Shown: positions 35,871-47,678 of the stretch, one piece after another
How positions within the stretch are numbered: the first letter of the stretch is position 1
Layout: the number at the start of each line of letters is the position of its first letter
Origin: Paramacrobiotus metropolitanus
Lineage: Eukaryota; Tardigrada; Eutardigrada; Parachela; Macrobiotidae
Assembly (NCBI RefSeq): GCF_019649055.1
Contig: NW_026570224.1
Coordinates: forward strand, 1,922,001-1,986,000
DNA: 64,000 nucleotides
Direction: 5' to 3'
Translations under genes and position numbers: made by a program
Notes under the pieces: generated by a model
The model's input: only the letters and a program-made list of their open reading frames with translations
What the model was told of the DNA's origin: nothing
Database searches by the model: none

Positions 35871-38800
35871 TGTGGAAAACGTCTGCAAGGCACAAGCTTG
35901 AGTAACTACTGGTCTTTCATGGGCTAAACTGGTTCGATAAATGGAATGCTCGTAATATCTGTTCACGCCGCTTTCAAATGAGCCATACAGACTCGAATGC
36001 TTGGTTCGCAGAAAAAGAAAGGAAGCCAGCAAGGACGGAAGGAAGGACACTGAGTTATACATACGAGAAACGATGAGCCAACGTTTTCGCTTGCCAACGT
36101 ACATACATACATGTAGATGTACTGGTCTTGTTAGCTTATTATTACCATCAGGCAAGAAGTGGGCAAAGAGATAAATAACATAGGACAGTAACCGGTTTCA
36201 CACCGGGGCAGTATCCAGAAATATCATGGCTAAGAAAATTGCAGTATCCCACATTTTGCCGGAGCGTCAGACTGTGAATGCTGTCAAATCCAAATTACAT
36301 TGCAATTTTCACGATACTAGTGATTTTAATGTAACATCACTGTAAGCTAAAAATTAAAGTAACTATTAATTCTGATTCGCTACTCGAACGTTTAAAAATT
36401 AAATAAAAATTTGCGTGTTTAAGTTATGCAAGGCAAATAATTATTTAGATGTCCTATCAGTATCAGACAGATCTAGATGAGTACTGTAAATGTTTGTAAT
36501 ATCACCATAATTGAGCAGCATATGACAATAAGCATTTTAATTGCTTATATTTTACATCACAAAAAATTAACTGATGACTCGCATTTGATTCAATCAAACT
36601 GGTTTCATGGCAAAAATTTTTTTGCATCCCCATAAAATGCCCCGCCCAAAACAAGAAACACAAATTATACACATTTTCTTATTTAATAATTACAAAAGCG
36701 TATCATTCTCTACAAACATAATGGTAAATGTGGAAACTCTTTCCACACGTGAAGAACCGCCAATTTCCGCCAGAGGCTCTTCCTATCGAAACTAGCGTTT
36801 CTGTTTTATGGTCGCCTGTGTACGAATACCCAGCGACTACTGGCGTTAGTGGCGTAGATATGTGCGGTATGATTTTGCCGGCTTCATAAGCTCAATCAGC
36901 ATGTTCGTTCGATCCGTTGACTGGCCAACCGCAGAAACAGAAAACGGGCCCAGCAAAATGAGAGCACTATCGTAACAGTGCTGAAGCAAAAGGCGACCCC
37001 ATCTAAGATTTGACGGTTTCTTTCTCGCGAACAGAAATATAATATTGTGAAGGCTTTCTTTCTACATCCGAACTCAAACACTTTTGTTCATCGTTGCAAT
37101 AGCCTCATTTCGAATGACCTGTGTCTGTTTGTTAAACTCGTCTATTAATTACTGCGGCTTATCGGTAACCCTGCCACAATAAATCGATGATTTAGAAATT
37201 AATGAGACCGTATAACAAAAATTAATAAGAATACACAGTTTATTCATAGTTAATTATCGCAGTCCATTCAGAAGCAACTGAACGTCTGCGCCCAGCTTGG
37301 TAAGTCATTACATAACTGGCAGCTCTGTGTAGAGCTAGCGCTGAGTTCCAGTGGGCAGAAAAGAATCGATGACTGAATATAACTATCACGTGGAACAGCC
37401 TGTGAAGTACATACGAACCATGGTTTGGCATCGTACTCGTACCTAATAGTCTGCACGAAACATACGAACAAACCCAACTCGATATGATTCTGTATTTAGG
37501 GTCCTGCCTTTCTTCGATAAACACAAACACGATAGGGCCTGACGACTAGACAAGTCAGCCCATATGACAGAATACTCGGTTTTTCCTTATTGTACTGCCG
37601 TGGTTCAGTGGAGAAACTGCAGAATTTCTCAAATTAAAAAACATATGCTCCAGTCTCATGGTGGGAACTGTCCTGATCAAAATCACGATAAAGGACATAC
37701 GAGGTAACGGGGATACAATGCTATCGACCTTGTTTGTCCGTTCCCAGGTTCGAAGCGCAATTGTTTAGACAAAACCTGTCAGTGTAGTGCTCTTGTCTTA
37801 CCTGGTATTGATGTCCGACATGGTTGGGGCCGATCCTGTTTCCTCCGTGACATAGTTATGTGGAATCACCGGGAAGGATTAGGAAAGGGGAGAAAAAGAA
37901 AGAAAGGACTATCTATCACCGTATTTCTGTTTATACTGTAGTGACTATCGAATGGACTGACTGGTTCTATAACCAGTAGAAAATCAAATTCTCCAACAGT
38001 AGTGACTCGCAGTAATACTGACCAGATAGCTGGCCGATGTACAACCGCATTCAGTCTAACGTTGTACGTATGGTACCAACCCACCGTACCAGTGTCCAAT
38101 GAGCACCAATGTGAGCTATCGAGCTGATATCTCGAGCCAGAGGCGTCGAAAACGCTGGCGTTTTGCCCGGGTAGTATTTTACGTCTACTACCGGATGTAG
38201 TGGTACCGGTGAACGCATGGAACATGGTCTTTCCAAATAGCCCATGCGCATTGCGCGGCAAAGTAATCACCCGAAAATCCCTAACTGGAAGAATTGCATC
38301 GTGCACGAATGTAGGTGCTGCATGCGGCGTGTGGCTTACACTCGACTAATAATTTGTCGTTCGTAGGCAGTACTGCCGAATCAGCGATTGCTTCTCTTCT
38401 TCGCATATTGTGGATTTGATAATTAATTTAATTTTACATCATGTCATCATCAAAACATTTTATCAAACGCTTTCATAATATTATACGCTTCACGAATTTT
38501 TAGCCCCACGAAATTTGCATCTGATTTTTCAGCCTCCAGATGCTTTTAATAACCACTACTGCTTAATAAAAAAACAACTGTTTGAAAGCTAATGGAAGAG
38601 AAATGCAGTGCAAAAATGACATGAGTATCGTGTAACAGAAGCATCAAAGAAAGATCACCGAAGAATATTGAAACCACACTCGCGCTTTAATACACTGCTT
38701 AACTTTAAACCTGTGAAATTTTTGGTGAAGAGATAACAAATTAAAAGAAAAACTTTAAACCTTTGTTTAGCCATTGTAAATATCACCACTTAAATTCTGC

Positions 38801-39957
38801 GGTACCACGATTAACGATAACTAACGTACATCCGTAACATTCTATACGATCTATATAGTAAGTAATATTATAAATGCTGGATCATGTAAAGTACAGCATC
38901 AATTAACTTGACAAACATAATCTTTTCTATCAACTTCTATGTGCTTAGAGCCGGAGCATGGTGTCGTCGTTCATGTACTTACTTCATTAGAGATTCGTTA
39001 TTTCGTTGTAATGTTTCAGTAATTATACCAACGTTTTAATTCATTTTGCCAATTTATCATGACTGCTCCTGCTCGTTTTGTAAGTATTTATAGCCCATGT
39101 CAGAACACACGTACAAAAAGCGGTAAACGCGAATTACTGTAGCATAATATCGAAATAAGGCTCGCACAAAATCGATGTATCTGATATCTATAACTATAAA
39201 TTATTACAGATATCTACCTATAATTTATATAATTATCTATATTTACTATTTAGGTACCTCTGTGGTATTAGTTTTATAGTGTAGGCCCACTGTAGGGGAA
39301 TAAAGCAGTATGTACGCTGTACGCAGTACTGCACCAACAGCAAGCAATCACTGTTAAAATGAACGCCAACAGTGAAACTTATTGTTGATATAAACATATT
39401 AATAAATTTAGCTTACTGGCTTTCTGCAAGACTCCAGCATATGTAGACCTGATATCGGGCGCATTTCAAGCCGGCAACTACTCAGTCAGTTACTTCTATT
39501 ATAGTACTTACTATTCATGATCTCCTAATTTTCAGCTATGCTTATAATACCGTTATTATTTTATATAGATATATCTATTTATTATTTTACTTAAACCAAC
39601 ATTGAATTTATGATTAGTCATTTTCTTATGGCTGTGTAAGAAATGTGCCGTTTGTTGTTGATCGAATAAATATATAGTAACCATCATTGAAACGAGAGCG
39701 CCAAACCACACTCACGGCAGAACCTCGATCTTGTACTCATAGTATCATACAGCAGTTGGGTAGGTATTTATGACATTGTATGAAATATCTATACTGTATA
39801 GAGTATAGATATATTGTACATAAACATAGTACAATACCGGTATCAGTTCTACTCTGTAGTAATCAGCAGAACTGCGAATCGGTACATCACCTCCACCTTT
39901 CCAATCAATACTTATACAGAGCTGCGCGCCGTTGAAAAGGGCAACTCCTCTCTGACG

Positions 39958-39963
39958 TTTATT
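39958..39963 (-). terminator. possible INTS6 poly(A) signal
   Basis: TTTATT on the plus strand, i.e. AATAAA on the coding strand, 214 nt after the INTS6 stop codon. It is the nearest canonical hexamer. Cleavage there is inferred. Confidence 0.4.
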
Positions 39964-40176
39964 CATGTCTTCACAGGTGTAGTACTAGCACAGCACCTCA
40001 CTGAAAAATTACAAATATAAGGGGCGACACCAAACGCCCCTATATAAATTAATAAACGTGGCATATTAAGTAAACAGCGCCAATCAGTGTTTCCGCTTTA
40101 GAAAACTTCAAAAAATTGATGAAACGACTGGCATTATCATGCTATCTAAAACGAAGGCAAAAACAACTGCTCCTTA

Positions 40177-43100
40177 TCACAGCGCATAGGTCTCTTTCAA
40201 AAGACTGATAAGGCTCTCCCGTCGAAATCGTCCGGCTTCGACAATAATCTTATCAACTACAGCTTTCCGTAAATGCATATTCCCGTTCAATTCATTTATC
40301 ATATCAAGAATTGGCTTGAAATCTAAAAATACAGCAAGCATAACTGCTTACGTAGCTCCAAGGAAAAATATTGCGTCTTTTCTTCTATGTGTACTCCCGT
40401 TAATCGATTCTTTACTTACTTCGACCAGGTGTTTTAATTGCTTTCAAAGCTCGAAGTCTGCATTGTTGAACAATATCATCATCCAGAGTCTGCTCATCCA
40501 TTACTTCGTTATTCTCATCAGTGATGCCGTTTGTCACTGGCGCGAGTGGAAGGTCGGTAGGTGCGTCATTATCTACCGCCATTTCTTCCAAGGAGTTGGA
40601 TGGTGCTAATGGCTCGGGAGGAACCATGTATAAACGCCTTTTAGGAGAAGGTGGGGTGGCTGGAGGTTCAACAGGCGAAGTCGAAGATGTTTTCGCTGTT
40701 GCCTCGGGTTCCGGTTCGTGTCGTGTGCTCTTAACAGGCGAGCTTAAGCCGGCAGGGGTGCTACTTCGACTTCGCACTTTGGATATCTGGATTGAAGGAG
40801 CGAAATCCCTGGGTTCCGATAAACCGCGACGTTGCCGTGACATACCACTTGCGCCGGTCATATCTATATCAGCTTCGTCAACCATACCACCCATCCCACC
40901 GGGCACAGAAAGGGACATCGACCGCTGCTTCTGTAGATATTGCAGGGAGCTTATTGGAGTGTATAGGTTACTATTTTCAGAACCATTCGCATTTCGCACG
41001 CAAACGCAATACTTTAACTTAATTATAGAATTTCGGTCTTGACATACTTTCTTATTAACAAACGGATTTCCAAACACATTTTGCCGTTCAACCTTAAGAG
41101 TATCATCAATCTCTCTGAGAGGTGGGACAGCATTTTTTATGTGGTCTTGGTAGTTGCCCATCTGGGCAATGGGAATAGATTTGTCTGAATCTGAAAACGT
41201 ATGTTATAAGCTCAAAACAACAAATTCAAAGATAATAAAGACAACTGGGATAGCTTACTTTCGGTGCCTTTCCAACGATCGGGATACAGCAGAGAAAATT
41301 TTAAATGGCCTATATGGCTTACTAAATCTTCACGTTCGACGTCGAACGGATTTCTATGTAGGACAATATTGGCTCTTTGAAGAAGGACGGTAGGTGGCCG
41401 CAAATGCATTTTAAAGGTAGCTGCTTCGCTTTCATTTTGTTCAGCGATACTCTTGGCAAGAAGCACATCAAACGCGTCTTTTTGGCCCGACAGATCACGT
41501 TCATCACCGCTCATCACATCACGCTTGGTAAAATTTTTCCAGCTTCTACAATTTTTCAGCAGAAATGCTTGAGTTCAGGCAAATCGGCACTGATGTATTC
41601 GAAAATACCTCTGAATCACAGGAATTAATTCCGGTACGGCAGGTGGTAAATTAAAAAAGGCTTGAGTAGAATCAAATATTAGCTTTGCCTAAAATTCAGT
41701 AACAATCCCACAGCTCGATCAGCCGTAAAACACACTAACAAAAATGCTACCCACTTGAGTTTTCACTCTCTTCAAATAATTCTGCAGATCAAAGCTTGGC
41801 TGGTCGAACGTTTCCGGGACGAGCGTATGTAAGTTAACTTTGAGCAAATACCTCCGAAGAGCCTACGACAATATCCCGACCCACTGAATCGAATTGCTAA
41901 CCAGAAGAAACATTCGTTATGAGGGTTATGCTCATACCGCGACGGAATACCCCGGGATCGACTGCACATAAGCATCGAACTGACTCTTCCATTCTTTTCT
42001 GTTTGGATTACGTCCGAATTTTTCTAAAGGTTAAAACCATAGTTAGTGGAAGTGCATAAATCACCAACTTTCTACCAAATGATACGAACCAAAAAGGTCA
42101 AAAAGTCGGGGATAATCGATTGGCAAAACGCTTAACGTTAATACCGGTGCATTTTCTGGACCAGTAGGCTGCACTGCAAGGTATCCACACATTTGATGGA
42201 TTGTGCCGCTGTCCAAATGATCAGCATCAACGTATACCTGGCAAAAGTGGTGCCAACATTAAAACATGAACGATATTTATCAAATCTTCCCAGTAAATAA
42301 TAAGAAAAAACAGCAATGCTACTGAAGGTTTCAAACTTTACCTGCCAGTGCTTGAAACGTTCTGACTTCTCGGCAATTTCCTGAGTTAACGGAGAACTTT
42401 CAACTTCGTATCGGTCTACTGGAAAGCTACTATCACCCAATAAGGGAAAATTTGGAACGTCTTCCATACAGGGTCGATATTTTAAAACGGGGTGAGCCGT
42501 TCGCGGGGGCTAAAACAACAGAATCTCAAAACAATCCCCAGATTCTCCACAACCACATGGACATGAACTTACAGGGAGAGTCTTATTATCAGGCCAGAAA
42601 CCTTCAGGCAATGGCCAGTGTCCAGTAGCGTGAGCCTTCTGAGGGTTGCGCGGCAGGTAGATCATTTTGTTGACAGCTATGGATGTACTGGTAAAATTGT
42701 GCTCTTCTAGCGGCTCTAGACGGACCATTACTCCGATCTGCATGCTGTCGGCAATTTTCAGCATAACAAGATCGATGGCTTTCACAGAATCCACCAGAAA
42801 TGAGCGGCCTAATCACAGCAAGATGGTTTAACAATTTTTATTATGGTTGGAAGGGGAAATGCAGAGATCACCTCCTGTCATGCTGCTAAAGCCTTCCAAA
42901 ACAGAGTTGTCACGAGGCAGATCGTCCGGGGATAACTTGTCGTCACTCCGAACTCCCGGTATTCGGAAGACAACACTAAAAAATCGCTGATCCCATCGGT
43001 AAGGCTCTTTGGTCAGCTCCATTCCGGGAATGCGATTGTTGATTGCAATATTCAGCTACAGCAAAATAACCATACTCGGTTACACAATCAAACGGTGATC

Positions 43101-43772
43101 TAGCCGTCACTCATCAACGTACATCTGAAGTGGAGGAAAAGGAATGACCATCGGTCAGGAGAATGATCACGGCGGACTCAACGAAAAAAGGATTTCGACC
43201 CTGTTGAAAATTCAGACAGCGAATTTTTAAGCACAGCTGATCCGCAGTACATTCTGCTCCCCATCGCCGCCAACACTTACTTGTCCGTACGTATCGATAC
43301 CGCTTTGCAACCGATTGACATTCAGCATTTCAAAGGCAGAGGAGATGATCTGAGATCCATTTGATACTGCAGTGGCTTGCATATTTTTCACTTCATTTTG
43401 GAATATCACAAGAGATTCCCTCCATCCGACCTTCAGATGCGTGGGCGGATCGTCGAAATTCATCAGCATGATTCGGTCTAGCCTGTGGTTGAAATCCCTC
43501 GCACGAAACTGTACAAGAACATCCACGATTAAATTATGGAAAAATTTGAATAAATTCAAATTTAAAAAAACTTGAAAGTTTAAATTTCTGCATTATTCCC
43601 GCATGGAGAGAAAGTAAACCCTATTTGTAAAATATTTACTGTAATAAAACATAAAAAATACTTTAAGAAACGTTTCCAAAGCCTTTTTCGCCACATCCAG
43701 TAAGGAGCAACCAAAATACGTCTTCTGGCACATGGAGATCGAATTGTCCACAATAAACAAAATTATTGCCAT
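40177..43772 (-). CDS. INTS6: Integrator complex subunit 6
   Basis: Subunit of the nuclear Integrator complex, which cleaves snRNA 3' ends and terminates paused Pol II; INTS6 recruits PP2A to it. Thirteen exons in coding order: 43772-43662, 43508-43281, 43200-43123, 43055-42872, 42808-42573, 42509-42342, 42237-42076, 41862-41755, 41688-41609, 41545-41259, 41190-41048, 40930-40420 and 40322-40177. Total 2442 nt, 813 aa (human 887). An N-terminal VWA domain begins MAIILFIVDNSISM with the MIDAS motif D9-x-S11-x-S13. It is followed by FDDPPTHLKVGWRE, YGQGRNPFFVES, LTKEPYRWDQRFF, MTGGRSF, GHWPLPEGFWPDN, PPRTAHP, SSPLTQEI and MGNYQDH, then a disordered Ser/Pro-rich stretch. The last exon holds the conserved C-terminal helical domain (residues ~765-813, ending EAGRFRRESLISLL). 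Most introns are 63-117 bp. The junction between exons 7 and 8 is the least certain. Confidence 0.94.
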
Positions 43773-45877
43773 TTTTCAACACAAAAGTTCCTCAAACGGA
43801 AAAGAATGGGCAATATGTCTCGAGCACACGATCGTCGAAACCCAAAGATCATAAGGGCTATCCCATCATAAGGGCCAAATCCGTCGAGAGTTCCGCGCAG
43901 AAGGATTTCCATAAACAGTTATCCAGGTGCATCGTTTTCCCTCCAAAAACCAGAAGGGGTTAAGCAGTTTGTGAAAGAGCCATCCAAATAACTTCAAAAC
44001 AGAAACAAAGCCACAGATTAGTGATTTGTCAGCTAGTTTTGAGATGGTTGTTTCCTTGACGAACCATTAAAGTCAAAGACTCTAAGCCTTGTCCAATTTG
44101 GACCAGTGACCACTAATCCCGTTTATCCTTCATACCTACAATCTGATGCGACATTATTACGAATTTACAGTGCAATTACAATTTACTGCAACAACAACCA
44201 AAAAAGTGCAAAACGAAAAGGTTTAATCACAGTCGCTAGATGCAATAAAGACGAGTCCCTGCTTGTCGTAGCACTTAATGCAGAAATGGCTAACCAATAC
44301 CGAATGCGTAATTTTTACATTATTTGATGTTGGTAATTGGTTTACAAGAAGCTGATAATTTGATTGAATGAAAAATCTCAGTAAACAGCATAATCCAAAA
44401 TCATCAATAATTTAAATTAGCAAACTAAAAATAAGCCAAAGGCAGAGCGAATTTAATCGGAATATCAGAAAAACTGTTCGAAGGTTGCCGTACAGGTACA
44501 GCCGCGCACGTACAGACATCCATAGGCCGCTGGAACCCCTCGGCCCCTTGAATGAATTTGAATGCGAGACAACTTGAATGCGATTATGCGAAAGATTTAC
44601 AAAAAAGGAGGCAAAAATTTAACAAAATTACGGAAAGGCTAACGAATTACGATTATCGAAGAACAAGAACTTATTAAATTAGGTAGGCAGAATTTCTTAA
44701 TATTAGTTAGTATAAGAACAATAAAGTCCAGGGGCGTAATATGGGGGGGTATGTCAACCGGCAATAATTTTTGGAATTTGACTACCCATTTTTCCAGAAG
44801 TTTTTGCGCGAGGCAAAATTTTTCGATTTTAGGGGGTTTGACACCCCATGTCAAATTTTTTCACATATAAACTGTATCACCGACTATCTGGATTCGCTAA
44901 GCAGTAAGCACGGTATTTTTTGATTTCGTTGTTCCGATTTGTCAGAAATTCCGCCAAATCTCAAGGCAAAAACCGAAAAGTAAGTTGAGCAACTCATGCT
45001 AGCGAGTCCTGTTACAGGCGAAAGCCTGTGCTGCACCGAATGCACTGCCCTTTCGCCAAGGAAAAAAATAGGCACATAAGTACAATGTCAATGATCATTG
45101 TGAAACCACAATTCAAATGCAAATCAGTACAGTAGTTTCAGAGTCCAGACTCAGGTCCACGAAAATTAATTTAAACTTAAAAAAACTCTACTTTTGCTGC
45201 ATGGCAGCTCAACTAATACCAAAATTAAATAAGCATAAAAAACTGAAAAAGGCAAAACGCTGACCAGTACGTTTTCAGATTTTTTTTCCGCAATTCGTAA
45301 AATTGCTGGGCGGAAGTCGCGTTACCAAAACGATATCTACAAGACTACAAGTATTATTACTGTACTGTATTTATATGATACACAACGCAATTGTGTTAAT
45401 GTACGGATATTAAACGACGCAAAAGCTCTTTTTCCTGTACAAGATCTTTCGTGCAAGCACAAGCCAGCCAATCGAAATCGATTCATTTCGTTTTCTGCGT
45501 TCATAAAGTTTGAAAGAGAAAAGAATGTTACCCACACAATTCACTCTAAATACAGGCCTTTCAGTGGCTATGTCCCACACATGCTCCCGAAACAGACACA
45601 TTCACATTCAGTCTGAGTTTTATCGATTTTGCGATTTGGGGATATGGCTCGAAATGCTAAGCTTCGGAGGGGTTTCTGCCCGATTGTCTAATATACGAAT
45701 GTTATTCGTGTTGATTTCATACTGTTCCGGAGTTCCTTAGTCCTTTTGATCTCCACTTCTCCAGTTAGTAAATTGGAATACCAGTTGCCGTCGTAGTGTA
45801 GCTGAATTCCTGATTGTGTAGGGCAAAATTCTTATTCAAGTTTATTTCCGTGATTTAATTTTCGACCGGTGTTTTCG
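43773..45877. other. divergent spacer, INTS6 / Myb-SANT gene
   Basis: 2.1 kb between two divergent start codons, so it should contain both promoters. Around 44740-44860 there are G-tracts and an inverted word pair TTTGACA (44837-44843) / TGTCAAA (44849-44855). I see no coding block. Confidence 0.5.
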
Positions 45878-47678
45878 ATGACTTTTTCCGATGACTGGGT
45901 AATGGGTGATGGACGGAAGATGTTGTCATCTAAACCTCGTGGAATGTACGAAACTCTTTGCGATGGAAATTTTATCGTTTGACAGTTATTTGGCTTCAAC
46001 AATTGCGCAAATTGTGGTTTAATACTTTATAGGTACAACAGATTCAGGATCGCAGAAGATTTAGCGTTATGTGAAGAAGGTAGGTGTGTAATGTGTAATC
46101 AGTAATCAGTAATGCTTGCTTGTTGCTGGCAGATTAAAAAATAATTCGTGGCAATTTAGTATTTACCAACTGACTTACGTTCCCACTTCACTGTATTTCT
46201 GTTAAACTTCTATTGTCCAGCTAGTTTGAATTTTATTACTCTTTCAGTTATCAACGCGCGCCCATTCTCCGCGCCCAATAAGAACGCAGCATGGACAGAA
46301 ATCGTGGACAACTTAAACGCGATACCAGTAGGCTTGTCATTGGGGTTACATTACTTAAAAAAACTTGTATTCACTGCATAATTTATAAACTAAATTTTTT
46401 TGCCAGTATTCAGTGAGAAACTAGTGTTTTCAATTTGAATTTATAGTTGTTTAGCAAACCAACGGACGAAAGAGCATGCAAGCAACGCGTAGAAGACCTT
46501 TTGATGCAGTTTCGCACGAACGACGTTGCGAAATTAAAACGGTCCAGAACCGAAGAACAATATGAACAGTTAAAGAGTTTGTTAGCCGAAATTGCCAGTG
46601 ATAAAGAGATCTCAGAAAACTCTCCCTCTTCCCCGTCTTCTCGTCCGTCTCTTCCTAAATCAACGGGTAAGCGGAGCTTCCCGATTTCCATGGCGGAACC
46701 GGAAGTGTTTCCTCAGCGCCGGCATGCCTATCTCAATCAGCAAATACAAGAAAGCACTAAGCCGGTTGTTAATATTGCCCCTAAACCAGCCCCTACGGTC
46801 GTCAAAGTGGTTCGCGGGGATCCTCCCACCGTTCACGTCCCAACCGGGACGGGATCAAGTAAGAAAATGTTTTTATCAAATTTTGCAACACCGCAGATGT
46901 TGACGGTAATATAATGTGCCATGATTGCGATGGTACAGTAAGCCGAGTAAGGTGTTAAGGTAATACCGACATGGGCTCACTTTTACCCGAGAACTGACCA
47001 TGAGTTGAGATATCATTCGTAGGATAGTCTACCTAGCCTTAAGAACAGAAAATATTTTTGTCTCTTACTCTGAAACAGAACCTGGCTTAAATGCATGCGA
47101 GTATATAGTGAGTTATATTTTTATGTCTGAAGTTGATTAATTCAGGTACAGGGTGGCCACGCCAAGTTGTCACCGAAAATTTAATCAGTTTTTAAAAATT
47201 GAATTGTTTTGGTGACAACTTGATGTGGCCGACCGGTAGATGCATTTTAGTTTTTTGCTTACAAAGAAGCTGCAGTCGTGCGTGTTTCCGTATGGTTGAG
47301 TCTAAATAGTTGACTAATCCTTTTTGAATATTTGCAGTTCCGATAGAGACTCGAGTTGTGAAAGCAGGCGTTGTTAATGCACCGGATGCGGATCAGTTAA
47401 TGACGTTGACTCAACAGAATGCTAGACAACTGGAGCTGCGAGAACGCGAATTAACACAAAATAGGGAAATTCGCGAAAAGGAGCTTGAACTTGAAAGAGA
47501 GCGACTGCATTTTGAAGAAAGGAAGTGGCAGCAACATTTGGACCAGTTTCAGCAGCAGTTTGATTTAATGCGAGAAATGCTACAACTACAGCAAGAACAG
47601 CAACAGTTGTTTTTCTCCTTTTTTAGACAGCAAGAGTATGGAAAGGGCGAAAATAGTGGTGGCGAATCATCCTCGTAA
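45878..47678 (+). CDS. Myb/SANT-like DNA-binding protein with C-terminal coiled coil
   Basis: A small nuclear protein of a widespread invertebrate family with a tri-helical Myb/SANT-like domain, usually uncharacterised and possibly derived from transposon-associated DNA-binding proteins. The exons are 45878-45945, 46033-46079, 46248-46327, 46447-46858 and 47338-47678: 948 nt, 315 aa, phases closed. The ATG at 45878 follows an in-frame TGA; a later Met (MLSSKPRG) could also serve. Spliced reading gives FRIAEDLALCEEVINARPFS (helix 1), AWTEIVDNLNA (helix 2) and ERACKQRVEDLLMQF...EEQYEQLKSLLAEI (helix 3 and following). A Pro/Ser linker comes next, then a strongly charged and Gln-rich helix (ERELTQNREIREKELELERE..., residues ~228-295), predicted as a dimerising coiled coil. 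No transposase domain is present. Its target is unknown. Confidence 0.82.
47152..47234. repeat. 83-nt hairpin in the last intron of the Myb/SANT gene
   Basis: GGTGGCCACgcCAAGTTGTCACC (47152 onward) pairs with GGTGACAACTTGatGTGGCC (47211-47230 region) with one 2-nt mismatch, then CC at the end. The inner 30 nt is AT-rich and also partly self-complementary (TTTTTAAAAA). Size and arm length are in the range of animal pre-miRNAs, but a tiny foldback repeat would look the same. Confidence 0.6.

Larger units (their letters stand above)
35161..40176. other. gene-poor 5 kb stretch, BCL11 to INTS6
   Basis: No gene that I can support. A CpG-rich island at about 35770-35870 may be a promoter, most simply of the minus-strand BCL11 gene; it contains the inverted words ACGCGCTGG and CCAGCGCGC. 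A plus-strand frame at 35372-35686 ends with a segment loosely like the end of an FGE-sulfatase domain (see findings). The part next to 40176 should be the INTS6 3' UTR. Confidence 0.45.

Noticed and set aside
37601-37756. TGGTTCAGTGG followed by GGTTCGAAGC, like the A and B boxes of a tRNA or SINE
   Set aside because: The boxes are 136 nt apart, no cloverleaf can be drawn, and no second copy was seen in the window.
41333-41348. 16-bp perfect palindrome CGTTCGACGTCGAACG
   Set aside because: It falls inside an INTS6 coding exon and is explained by codons; a chance palindrome.
44837-44855. TTTGACA/TGTCAAA inverted pair with nearby G-tracts
   Set aside because: Arms of only 7 bp with no extension. 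Too short to call an element.
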